Source: Manihot esculenta (Eukaryota; Streptophyta; Magnoliopsida; Malpighiales; Euphorbiaceae). From it: DNA of 64,000 nt. The position numbers were made by a program, and so were the translations under genes. The DNA lies in NCBI RefSeq assembly GCF_001659605.2, contig NC_035162.2, positions 25,400,161 to 25,464,160 of the forward strand. The letters are read 5' to 3'. A model generated the notes under the pieces. The model was given only the letters and a program-made list of their open reading frames with translations, was not told the origin of the DNA and did not search any database. Below are positions 21,249 to 30,658 of this stretch, one piece after another (the first letter of the stretch is position 1; every line of letters starts with the position of its first letter).

Positions 21249-21801
21249 ATGTAGATGCAAGAGAAGAAGCCAATTTTGATTCAATTTTTGAGATTGAATG
21301 TGATGCTTCTGGTGTAGGTATTGGGGCTGTGCTGATGCAAGAGAAGAAGCCAATAGCATATTTTAGTGAAAAACTCAATGGTGCACAACTGAGTTATTCT
21401 ACATATGACAAGGAGTTACATGCTTTGGTGAGGGCGTTGGACGTGTGGGAGCATTACTTGCTGCCAAAGGAGTTCGTGATTTATACTGACCATGAATCCC
21501 TCAAGCATTTGAAGGGCCAAGGTAAGTTGAACAAACGGCATGGTAAGTGGATCGAACGAATTGAGAGATTTCCATATGTGATTAAGTACAAGCAAGGTAA
21601 AGATAACGTTGTTGCTGATGCGTTGTCTAGGAGATATACATTACTTTCTGTTTTGAGTTCTAAGTTGCTTGGATTTGAGTATATTAAGAACTTGTATGTT
21701 GGTGATGTTGATTTTGGCAATGTTTATGTTGCATGTGAACAAGGAGCTTTTAATTCATTTTATAGGCATGAGGGATATTTATTTAAGGGAAATAAATTAT
21801 G
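21249..21801 (+). pseudogene. Duplicated RT-C pol piece (RNase H region)
   Basis: 21273-21801 repeats 17304-17832 with one difference that I noticed (gagggtgttgg/gagggcgttgg). It covers RNase H from FEIECDASG to the same TTATG end. About 20 bases in front of it copy RT-C sequence from near 17370, like filler made by template switching. It has no start or end of its own. Confidence 0.9.
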
Positions 21802-21825
21802 TGACGCGGAACCCTATGGCACAAG
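21802..21825 (-). repeat. Outer RT-Bn right-hand LTR, first 24 bp
   Basis: The 24-bp LTR terminus (TGACGCGG to ACAAG) is separated from the rest of its LTR by the inner RT-Bn. ACAAG at 21821-21825 is repeated at 25484-25488. Confidence 0.88.
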
Positions 21826-22624
21826 TGACGCGGAACCCTATGGCACAAGCCTCAAACCCACACGCACAAGTAGATAACGGAATCCAAAGATCTGATAAAC
21901 TCACCTCCTATGGCACCCCAAACTTAGAGAAGCTGAAACACCAATGATCGAAGGATTTAGATGAGAATCCGACAAACGCCACAACGAATAGTTGATAAGT
22001 TAGCCAAGATTCCTGGTGCAATTGATGAAAGCAAATCCTCACTCTCACTCAAAGCAATACACGCCAAAGGCATGAAAAGAATTCTGAAATTTTGATTAAA
22101 AGCTACCTCTTACAATTGTTTCTTATCCTTATATAGTAAGGAGAAAAAGAAATAAAACCCTAAGACACTCTTCTTGGGCCTGACTTAAACACATAAGACC
22201 CAAGCCCAATCACACACTAAAATAACATATAAGTATTAAAATATAAGCCCACAACATGGCCCAACACTCTAAAACTTAAAAGATAAAATATGGCCAGAAT
22301 ACAAGCCCAAACAAAACTAAAATAAAACAAGTGTTTAAATAATAAAACTAGCAAGCCCATCATAACAAAGTTGAATCTTCACAAAACCCTTACTTGATCT
22401 TCACTTTAGGCTTTCCTTTATGTAGTTTTAGCCCATAGGTTTGATTAGGCTCCCTCAACCTATGATTGCAAGTGTTGCACCAAATCTGTCCCATATGAAT
22501 TAAAGCACGCCCCAAATATATATGGATTATATGAATATGATTTTGAACTACTCTTCGATCCATTGGAATGATATAAGTTTGCTCCACACCATTGTTAGAA
22601 ATTTGTCCTATTGGATCCGTATCA
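21826..22624 (-). repeat. RT-Bn no. 2 3' LTR
   Basis: 799 bp; private variants gataacggaatcc and ataacatataag are shared with the LTR at 24685. Confidence 0.94.
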
Positions 22625-23808
22625 TTCCCTCTTTCTTTAGAAAAGATTCGTCCTCGAATCTTGCTGATATTTATGTCAAGAAGGAAAGCTTTAGGCACCC
22701 ATGTATCTTCAAAGACCTCCTTTTGAATAGGTGGAAATAGTATAAAACTTTCATCATGGATGTTTTCATCAACAACCTGCACATCAAGAATAAATGAACT
22801 AGACATAAAAATATTAGTCATAGAAAGATCATGTGGATGTGACCCATTCTCCTCTACAACTTCCAAAACAGTCTTATTCACCTCCTCCACCTCATCAATC
22901 ATGTGCTCCCCATGTCCACCATCATTCACAACCTCTTCTATAAGCTCATTAATGGAATTTTCAAGAACAACTACATTAGATGATTGCATTACAACTTCCT
23001 CTTCAATTTGAATCTCTATGGAAGTTGACATTGGAACTTTAGCCTCTTCTTTCTCATTTTCTTTCTCCATCTTCCCTCCTTGAACTAGTCTTGATTCTTT
23101 TCCAGCCTCGTTACCCTCAAACTCACTCTTTTCTCTCATTTTTTCCACAGAACTCAAGCTCTCACTCTCCTTTGTAGCCAAGGCCGAAGCCTCCCTCTCC
23201 CTCTCCAGCATTTTTATGTGATCGGCATATACCTCTTGAGGTGATAAAGGAGCGAGTATAAGCTTCTGTCCTTCATGAGTGAATGAGTACTTGTTATTGA
23301 GCCCATCATGTTGCACCTTTCTATCATATTGCCACGGCCTACCCAACAATATATGGCTTGCCTGCATAGGTACCACATCGCACAAGATCTCATCCTTATA
23401 CCTACCAATAGAAAATGGTATAACCACCTGGCGTGTAACTCTGACCTCACCACAATCGTTCAACCATTGCAATCTGTATGGCTTAGGGTGTTTAATAGAA
23501 GCCAAGCCCAATTTCTCCACCATATACACACTAGCCACATTTGCACAACTACCTCCATCAATAATGACAGTACACACTTTTCCATTAACCAAACACCTAG
23601 TGTGAAATATGTTTTCCCGTTGTTCCAAGCTTTCTTCCTTAACCTGCATATTCAGAGCATGCCTAGCAACAAGCATCTCACAATGTGCAGCAAGCAACAC
23701 ATTATTAACAAACACATCCGAATCATCACAGTCATTATTGCAATTATGAGTTCTTTGAGGTATTCTTGTAGAAGTGGACGCTGGTGAGACATTCTCATCT
23801 TTATTCAT
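22390..23808 (-). CDS. RT-Bn protein, intact copy 2 (472 aa)
   Basis: ATG at 23808 (MNKDENVSPAST), stop at 22390 inside the 3' LTR. The length is identical to the copy at 5102-6520. Protease Asp84 lies in VIIDGGSCANVAS, so Asp-Gly-Gly replaces Asp-Ser-Gly; the C-side motif is [12 protein letters not shown]. The acidic linker (about 200-330) and LTR-encoded tail (396-472) are kept with only scattered substitutions. No capsid, CCHC, RT or IN domain. Possible roles, all inferred: a protease or particle-interacting protein supplied by the element, or a by-product of sequence kept for cis signals. I do not recognise residues 200-330 or the tail. Confidence 0.87.
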   Translation of the reverse strand: MNKDENVSPASTSTRIPQRTHNCNNDCDDSDVFVNNVLLAAHCEMLVARHALNMQVKEESLEQRENIFHTRCLVNGKVCTVIIDGGSCANVASVYMVEKLGLASIKHPKPYRLQWLNDCGEVRVTRQVVIPFSIGRYKDEILCDVVPMQASHILLGRPWQYDRKVQHDGLNNKYSFTHEGQKLILAPLSPQEVYADHIKMLEREREASALATKESESLSSVEKMREKSEFEGNEAGKESRLVQGGKMEKENEKEEAKVPMSTSIEIQIEEEVVMQSSNVVVLENSINELIEEVVNDGGHGEHMIDEVEEVNKTVLEVVEENGSHPHDLSMTNIFMSSSFILDVQVVDENIHDESFILFPPIQKEVFEDTWVPKAFLLDINISKIRGRIFSKERGNDTDPIGQISNNGVEQTYIIPMDRRVVQNHIHIIHIYLGRALIHMGQIWCNTCNHRLREPNQTYGLKLHKGKPKVKIK

Positions 23809-24684
23809 CCTACCTTAAATCAACAAAGAACAAAGAGAACTAGCAAATATTGTGTTAGAAAAGAAAGAACTCAAGTGTTTGCACACTTACCACTCTTTTG
23901 CTGATTCTTCAATTGCACTTCAGAAACTAAGGTCAACCAACTAACCACAAGGTGCGTTTAATGAAACAAAAAAAAAAAACCTAAAGAAAGAACGAAGAGC
24001 GCAAAAACTAGAAAGAAGACACTGACAATTTGGAAAGTAACACACGAACTAGGTTTTGTGCTACTTGAAAATATCAACTAGAGTATAGACCCAAGCAAAC
24101 AATACTCCAGCAATGTCAAGGAAATAAAAACAAGCTTAAACCAAAAAAGGAAACTTAGAATTCAAATAAAAACGAATCTGGAAAAAAATTGAATTTAATT
24201 CACCTCAAAGTAAATTAAATATGGATCTATTTAAATCTACCCAAAAAGGCAAGTATCAAGACCCACAAATAGAAACAGGAAAAAAAAATTCAATAGGCAG
24301 ATTGCTTTTGTCTCCTAATCTGGATTCAACCCAAATCAAAATTCAAAATTTAAAATTGATTCCCATAAACTACAGCAATCAATTGAGATAGGTAAGGACA
24401 TATAGATGAAAAAGGCAGGAGATCACAATTTCGGCCAGATCAAGATAACTATGGCAAAGGCAATTCTTTTTCTTACTGATTTTCGTTTTTTTTTTTTTTT
24501 TTTTTTTTTTTTTTGGATTTTGAATTTTTCTTCCAAAACAGGTTATGTGATAATTTATCAAGAAGGTGCAGCCATGAATACACAAGCTTTCACTGAAATC
24601 AACAAGGAAGAAAAAATGAAAACTCAAAAACCCTAGATCCTAAGATAAATAAGAATTTACCTCACTTTTGGCTCTGATACCAAC
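23809..24684 (-). other. RT-Bn no. 2 leader with PBS
   Basis: Non-coding leader with a T-run of about 30 at 24487-24515 and PBS complement ggctctgatacca at 24670-24682. Carries the conserved pre-ORF block near 23905. Confidence 0.85.
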
Positions 24685-25483
24685 TGACGCGGAACCCTAT
24701 GGCACAAGCCTCAAACCCACACGCACAAGTAGATAACGGAATCCAAAGATCTGATAAACTCACCTCCTATGGCACCCCAAACTTAGAGAAGCTGAAACAC
24801 CAATGATCGAAGGATTTAGATGAGAATCCGACAAACGCCACAACGAATAGTTGATAAGTTAGCCAAGATTCCTGGTGCAATTGATGAAAGCAAATCCTCA
24901 CTCTCACTCAAAGCAATACACGCCAAAGGCATGAAAAGAATTCTGAAATTTTGATTAAAAGCTACCTCTTACAATTGTTTCTTATCCTTATATAGTAAGG
25001 AGAAAAAGAAATAAAACCCTAAGACACTCTTCTTGGGCCTGACTTAAACACATAAGACCCAAGCCCAATCACACACTAAAATAACATATAAGTATTAAAA
25101 TATAAGCCCACAACATGGCCCAACACTCTAAAACTTAAAAGATAAAATATGGCCAGAATACAAGCCCAAACAAAACTAAAATAAAACAAGTGTTTAAATA
25201 ATAAAACTAGCAAGCCCATCATAACAAAGTTGAATTTTCACAAAACCCTTACTTGATCTTCACTTTAGGCTTTCCTTTATGTAGTTTTAGCCCATAGGTT
25301 TGATTAGGCTCCCTCAACCTATGATTGCAAGTGTTGCACCAAATCTGTCCCATATGAATTAAAGCACGCCCCAAATATATATGGATTATATGAATATGAT
25401 TTTGAACTACTCTTCGATCCATTGGAATGATATAAGTTTGCTCCACACCATTGTTAGAAATTTGTCCTATTGGATCCGTATCA
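24685..25483 (-). repeat. RT-Bn no. 2 5' LTR
   Basis: 799 bp, ends GGATCCGTATCA, then ACAAG. The TATA box complement ccttatatag is at 24986-24995. Confidence 0.94.
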
Positions 25484-26263
25484 ACAAGCCTCAAACTCAC
25501 ACGCACAAGTAGATACGGAATCCAAAGATCTGATAAATCCACCTCCTATGGCACCCCAAACTTAGAGAAGCTGAAACACCAATGATCGAAGGATTTAGAT
25601 GAGAATCCGACAAACGCCACAACGAATAGTTGATAAGTTAGCCAAGATTCCTGGTGCAATTGATGAAAGCAAATCCTCACTCTCACTCAAAGCAATACAC
25701 GCCAAAGGCATGAAAGAAATTCTGAAAAGTTTGATTAAAAGCTGCCTCTTACAATTGTTTCTTATCCTTATATAGTAAGGAGAAAAACAAATAAAACCCT
25801 AAGACACTCTTCTTGGGCCTGACTTAAACACATAAGACCCAAGCCTAATCACACACTAAAATAACACATAGGTATTGAAATATAAGCCCACAACATGGCC
25901 CAACACTCTAAAACTTAAAAGATAAAATATGGCCAGAATACAAGCCCAAACAAAACTAAAATAAAACAAGTGTTTAAATAATAAAACTAGCAAGCCCATC
26001 ATAACAAAGTTGAATCTTCACAAAAGCCTTACTTGATCTTCACTTTAGGCTTTCCTTTATGTAGTTTTAGCCCATAGGTTTGATTAGGCTCCCTCAGCCT
26101 ATGATTGCAAGTGTTGCACCAAATTTGTCCCATATGAATTAAAGCACGCCCCAAATATATATGGATTATATGAATATGATTTTGAACTACTCTTGGATCC
26201 ATTGGAATGATATAAGTTTCCTCCACACCATTGTTAGAAATTTGTCCTATTGGATCCGTATCA
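25484..26263 (-). repeat. Outer RT-Bn right-hand LTR, remainder
   Basis: Starts with the duplicated ACAAG and continues the LTR begun at 21802. Together they give exactly 799 bp. It ends GGATCCGTATCA, then TTATG and RT-C pol. Confidence 0.9.
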
Positions 26264-26268
26264 TTATG

Positions 26269-27610
26269 TGTGCCCAGATGTTCCATGCGTGAATTGCTTG
26301 TTTTGGAATCTCATTGTGGTGGTTTAATGGGGCATTTTGGTGTGTCTAAGACTTATGATATTCTGTTTGAGCATTTTTATTGGCCATCTATGCGTAAGGA
26401 TGTTGGGAAGTTATGTTCTGCTTGTATTGCATGTAGACAGGCGAAATCTAAGTCTATGTCTCATGGTCTTTATATGCCATTGCCTGTACCTAGTTCTCCT
26501 TGGATTGATATTAGCATGGATTTTGTGCTTGGTTTGCCTAGAACTAAGAGAGGTAGAGATAGTATTTTTGTGGTGGTTGATAGGTTTAGTAAGATGGCAC
26601 ATTTCATTGCATGTCATAAAGCTGATAATGCGAAAGTTGTTGCTGATTTGTTCTTTCGCAATGTTGTGCGCTTACATGGAGTGCCTCGGACTATTGTTTC
26701 TGATAGGGATACAAAGTTCTTGTCCCATTTTTGGCGTGTTTTGTGGAGTAGACTAGGAACTAAGCTTTTATTCTCTACTACTTGTCATCCACAAACAGAT
26801 GGGCAAACTGAAGTTGTGAATCGTACTCTTGGTACGTTATTGCGATCTATAGTGGGTAAGAATTTGGCTACTTGGGAAGATTGTTTACCTTTTATTGAAT
26901 TTGCTTATAATCGTTCTATTCATTCTTCTACAGGTTATTCGCCATTTGAGCTAGTTTATGGCTTTAATCCACTAACTGTTCTTGATCTTTTGCCATTACC
27001 TTCTAATGAACTTGTAAGTTTAGATGGAGAGAAGAAAGCTGACTTGGTGAAAGCTTTGCATGAGAAAGCACGAGCTAACATGGAGAAAAAAAACAAGACG
27101 TATGCTGATATTGCGAATAGGGGTCGCAAGAAGATGGTGTTTGCTCCTGGAGAGTGGGTTTGGGTGCATTTTCGCAAGGAGAGGTTCCCAAATCAAAGGA
27201 AGAATAAGCTGGATGCGCGTGGTGATGGTCCATTTCAAGTCTTGGAGAAGATCAATGACAATGCTTATAAGATTGACTTGCCTGGTGAGTATGGTGTTAG
27301 TGCCACTTTTAATGTTTCTGATTTGTCTCCTTATGACGATGCAGATTTGAGGACAAATCTTTTTAAAGAAGGGGAGAATGATGTGAACCAGCATGGGAAG
27401 CAAGGCAAGGATCCCTTGGAGCTACAACAAGGACCATTGACAAGGAATAAAGCAAGGAAGTACGGCGTTACTCTTGGATTGCATATTCAAGAATTTATTA
27501 CAAGAGAGATGACTGAAATTGCTAGGGATAAGTGCGAGAAGGAACTTGAAGGTCATTCGAAGCTGATTACGTTGCTGGGTGTATGCATGGATGAAGCAGA
27601 AGCAAAGTGA
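26269..27610 (+). CDS. RT-C Gag-Pol, part 2: integrase and LTR-encoded tail
   Basis: Continues the frame split at 17832. Integrase zinc-binding region ([11 protein letters not shown], then CSACIAC); catalytic core with Asp in [15 protein letters not shown] and Asp in [14 protein letters not shown]; downstream Glu in [17 protein letters not shown]-type module ([30 protein letters not shown]). No classical chromodomain is visible. The frame crosses the PPT and enters the 3' LTR at 27379, adding about 77 residues with [10 protein letters not shown] before TGA at 27608-27610. No stop or frameshift was found, so the complete RT-C frame would be 1614 codons without the insertion. Confidence 0.92.
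27365..27378 (+). other. RT-C polypurine tract
   Basis: aaagaaggggagaa directly before the 3' LTR start TGATGTG. It is coding as well as priming sequence, since the Pol frame runs through it. Confidence 0.82.
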
Positions 27611-28255
27611 AGATTTGTAGCGCTCGCTACCATTATCAAAGTCGCGCTCGCGACATTCAGTTAGCCGAAGATACTTTTGTGTTTTGTGGAAGTTAATTTT
27701 GGAGCACATCATGGAGGAAGATAGTGGAGAATCAGCCCGAACCATAAGCAGGTTGTGGTTTCGTTCCTGAGGTTGTGGTTTCTGCTGGAACTATTGAGGC
27801 ATACGAGAATGTGGTTGGTTTTTAAAGACTTGGCAGTTATTTTTGTTATTTTAGCTTGTTTCCCTGTTGGGATAGGAATTCTGACTTAGTATTTGTTTTC
27901 CTTTTCCAACTAGGTTTAGGTTTTTGCCTTACACTATAAATAAGGCCTCAAATTCTTATATCAGACACTTTTTTTGTTTCTATGACAAATTTAATTCAGA
28001 TTTGCTTTATGCAAATTTCGGCCTTCTTTGAGAGAGTGAGAGTTTGCTTCTTTCATTGATTGCATCACGAATCAGACCAACTTATCAATTTCGATTGTGG
28101 CGTTCTTCTGATCCGTTCTACAAAATCCTTCCGTTATTAGTGTTCTAGCTTCGCTAAGCTTAGGGTGCTATAGAGGGTGGTTTATCCACGTTCTTGGAAT
28201 CTATATCAGAGGTGCGACGGGGTTTGAGGATTAAGTGCCATAGGGTTCCGCGTCA
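27379..28255 (+). repeat. RT-C 3' LTR
   Basis: 877 bp, followed by CTATA (28256-28260), the second target duplication. Confidence 0.95.
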
Positions 28256-29022
28256 CTATACCTCGGCTAGATGACATGTTGGATGAGCTTCATGGTGCCA
28301 GGTACTTTACAAAAATTGATCTTATGAGTGGATATCATCGGATTAGGATGAAACCTGGTGATGAATGGAAAACTGCATTTAAGACAAAGTATGGTTTGTA
28401 TGAATGGTTAGTTATGCCTTTTGGTTTGTCAAATGCACCTAGTACGTTTATGAGGCTAATGAATCATGTGTTGCGTGCATACTTAGGAAAATTTGTAGTT
28501 GTTTACTTTGATGATATCTTGATCTATAGCAGGTCTCTCGACGAACATATTGAGCATGTTAGGTTGGTTCTGCAGGTTTTGCGGAAAGAGAGCTTGTATG
28601 CTAAACTTAAGAAGTGCACATTTTGTATAGATAGACTTGTTTTCCTTGGTTTTGTTGTGAGTGCACAGGGAATTGAGGTAGATGAAGAGAAGGTGAAAGC
28701 TATAAAGGAGTGGCCTATTCCTAAATCTATATCAGATGTGAGGAGCTTTCATGGCCTTGCAAGCTTTTACAGGAGGTTTGTGCGCGATTTCTCTACGATT
28801 GCAGCACCACTCACAGGAATTATTGAGAAGGAAGTTGGGTTCAAATGGGGAGAGGAGCAACAAAAAGCTTTTGACTGCTTAAAAGGGAAGTTAATATCTG
28901 CTCCTATATTATCTTTACCTAACTTTGATAAAACCTTTGAAATTGAGTGTGATGCTTCTGGTGTAGGTATTGGGGTTGTTTTGATGCAAGAGAAGAAACC
29001 AATAGCCTATTTCAGCGAGAAG
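28256..29022 (+). pseudogene. RT-B reverse transcriptase and RNase H start (plus-strand arm)
   Basis: Resumes RT-B after [88 protein letters not shown] and [13 protein letters not shown]. It stops at YFSEK, where the sequence turns into its own reverse complement at 29023. No stop is seen inside this piece, but its upstream parts are broken. Confidence 0.9.
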
Positions 29023-29933
29023 TGCTCCGTTCAACTTCTCGCTGAAATAGGCTATTGGTTTCTTCTCTTGCATCAAAACAACCCCAATACCTACACCAGA
29101 AGCATCACACTCAATTTCAAAGGTTTTATCAAAGTTAGGTAAAGATAATATAGGAGCAGATATTAACTTCCCTTTTAAGCAGTCAAAAGCTTTCTGTTGC
29201 TCATCTCCCCATTTGAACCCAACTTCCTTCTTAATAATTCCGGTGAGTGGTGCTGCAATCGTAGAGAAATCGCGCACAAACCTCCTGTAAAAGCTTGCAG
29301 CGCCATGAAAGCTCCTCACATCTGAAATAGATTTAGGAATGGGCCACTCCTTTATAGCTTTCACCTTCTCTTCATCTACCTCAATTCCCTGTGCACTCAC
29401 ATCAAAACCAAGGAAAACAAGTCTATCTATACAAAATGTGCACTTCTTAAGTTTAGCATACAAGCTCTCTTGCCTCAGAACCTACAGAACCAACCTAACA
29501 TGCTCAATATGTTCGTCGAGAGACCTGCTATAGATCAAGATATCATCAAAGTAAAAAACTACAAATTTTCCTAAGTATGCACGCAACACATGATTCATTA
29601 GCCTCATAAACGTACTAGGTGCATTTGACAAACCAAAAGGCATAACTAACCATTCATACAAACCATACTTTGTCTTAAATGCAGTTTTCCATTAATCACC
29701 AGGTTTCATCCTAATATGATGATATCCACTCATAAGATCAATTTTTGTAAAGTACCTGGCACCGTGAAGCTCATCCAACATGTCATCTAGCTGAGGTATA
29801 GGATGCCTATACTTCACTGTGATCTTGTTAACTGCTCTACAATCAACACACATTCGCCAAGTGTCATCCTTCTTTGGAACAAGCAGCACAGGAACAGCAC
29901 ATGGACTTAAACTTTCTCTCACCAATCCCTTCT
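29023..29933 (-). pseudogene. RT-B reverse transcriptase, minus-strand arm
   Basis: Encodes on the minus strand the same RT region, from [19 protein letters not shown] to the YFSEK region and about 10 bases beyond. Damaged by stops (complement of gatta near 29694, tacag near 29482, and others) and by small differences from the plus arm. It ends at cccttct (29933), where an RT-A element begins; the candidate 5-bp flank is CTTCT. It lacks the RT-C insertion, so it derives from an RT-B copy without it. Confidence 0.87.
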
Positions 29934-30658
29934 TGATGCGGAACCCCAGCCTATTAGAGACTGAAACGACACATACCCTAGTAAAAAGAACTTAATTCAG
30001 AAAATAATTCCCCAATCTAAAGCACCCTTAATTAACATGCAATTAAGAACACTTATAATGGATTGATTTCAAGAGCAGCAAGAATAAGAAACATACAAGT
30101 TAGTATCAAACCTTATTCGTGATGCAATGTCAAGAACCAAGATCTCTCTTAAGCTCTCAAAGAAGAATCGCATAAAGCAATTGTATTGAATAATTGATAA
30201 TCTGTGTCTACAATAGAAAAATGGATGCTTTATATAGCCTAAATTAAGACCCATGATCTTTGCCACTTCCCACTACTATACATGGACCCATGATCTTTGT
30301 CACTACCCACAACTATGCATGGACCCATGATCTATGCCACTATCCACTCTAGGTAACCACCCACTACTGTTTAACTACCCACTACCAAATAACTACCCAC
30401 TACTGGTTAACTACCAACTACTAAATGACTACCCACTATAAATACAGAATTTGAATTGTCAATAAGGACACATTTGGCCTAATTGACTTGGAATAGCCAG
30501 ATTGTTCTTCAATTTCAAAATGAACTTGCAAAGCTTCAACATATTCCTTCATGAATCCTTGAAGTGCTTCCTTCAACCTCTTGGATCTCAGCCTTGTAAT
30601 TGGTCCTTGAGGCAATGCTAGCTCATCATTTTTGGTGTTGTTGGTCGTGCTTACATCA
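29934..30658 (-). repeat. RT-A 3' LTR
   Basis: 725 bp, plus-strand TGATGCGGAACCCC to TTACATCA. Same length and repeat content as the solo LTR at 10064. Confidence 0.94.

Larger units (their letters stand above)
21826..25483 (-). mobile_element. Complete RT-Bn element no. 2 (3658 bp)
   Basis: Minus strand, target duplication ACAAG, LTRs 21826-22624 and 24685-25483 (799 bp each; one difference seen, gaatcttcac/gaattttcac). PBS complement 24670-24682, leader 23809-24684, PPT complement 22625-22638 and an intact ORF at 22390-23808. A second, independent young insertion with the same gene-poor plan as no. 1. Confidence 0.94.
17833..26263 (-). mobile_element. RT-Bn locus inside RT-C: truncated outer element, duplicated target piece, LTR, and nested inserts
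   Basis: Flanked by TTATG on both sides. Minus-strand outer RT-Bn has a 3' LTR (17833-18631), ORF remains (to 20696) and a leader that breaks at 21248. A second copy of RT-C pol (21249-21801) follows, again ending in TTATG, then the other outer LTR (21802-21825 plus 25489-26263). The outer LTRs share private variants (gtttcctccacacc, tattgaaatataag), so they are a pair. The right half therefore has the form of a solo LTR in duplicated target. Confidence 0.85.
12511..28255 (+). mobile_element. RT-C, full-length Ty3/gypsy element with nested insertions
   Basis: Two 877-bp LTRs (12511-13387 and 27379-28255) and target duplication CTATA (12506-12510 and 28256-28260). PBS at 13390, leader to 14329, one gag-pol frame 14330-17832 plus 26269-27610, PPT 27365-27378. 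The RT-Bn locus 17833-26263 splits integrase from the rest, with TTATG duplicated at 17828-17832 and 26264-26268. Net length without that insert is about 7.3 kb. The LTRs differ at one base that I noticed (cgctcacgac/cgctcgcgac), so the element is young. Confidence 0.94.
1069..29022 (+). mobile_element. RT-B autonomous-type Ty3/gypsy element, 5' part, split by nested insertions
   Basis: With insertions removed, the plus-strand order is 5' LTR (1069-1867), PBS (1870), leader to 3251, gag ATG at 3252, then gag, protease and RT pieces at 8638-9260, 10002-10063, 10789-12510 and 28256-29022. Four insertions interrupt it: 3282-8637, 9261-10001, 10064-10788 and 12511-28255, each with matching 5-bp flanks. 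RNase H is cut short at 29022, where an inverted copy begins; integrase and the 3' LTR are absent. A nonsense codon near 10939 and an extra G near 12255 show the coding part is dead. Confidence 0.88.
28256..29933. repeat. Inverted repeat of RT-B RT (about 770-bp arms, 10-nt loop)
   Basis: The centre reads cagcgagaagt, ten unpaired bases (29024-29033), then acttctcgctg. The left arm is 28256-29022. The right arm pairs with it and extends further, to RT-B sequence matching about 12375-12510, without the RT-C insertion. Confidence 0.92.

Noticed and set aside
21802..21849. A 24-bp tandem duplication at an RT-Bn LTR end
   Set aside because: It is explained by insertion of a second RT-Bn inside the first LTR, with ACAAG duplicated at 21821 and 25484.
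26269..27610. A chromodomain at the integrase C-terminus
   Set aside because: No aromatic-cage or YLVKWKG-like pattern follows the GPF/Y module in RT-A or RT-C.
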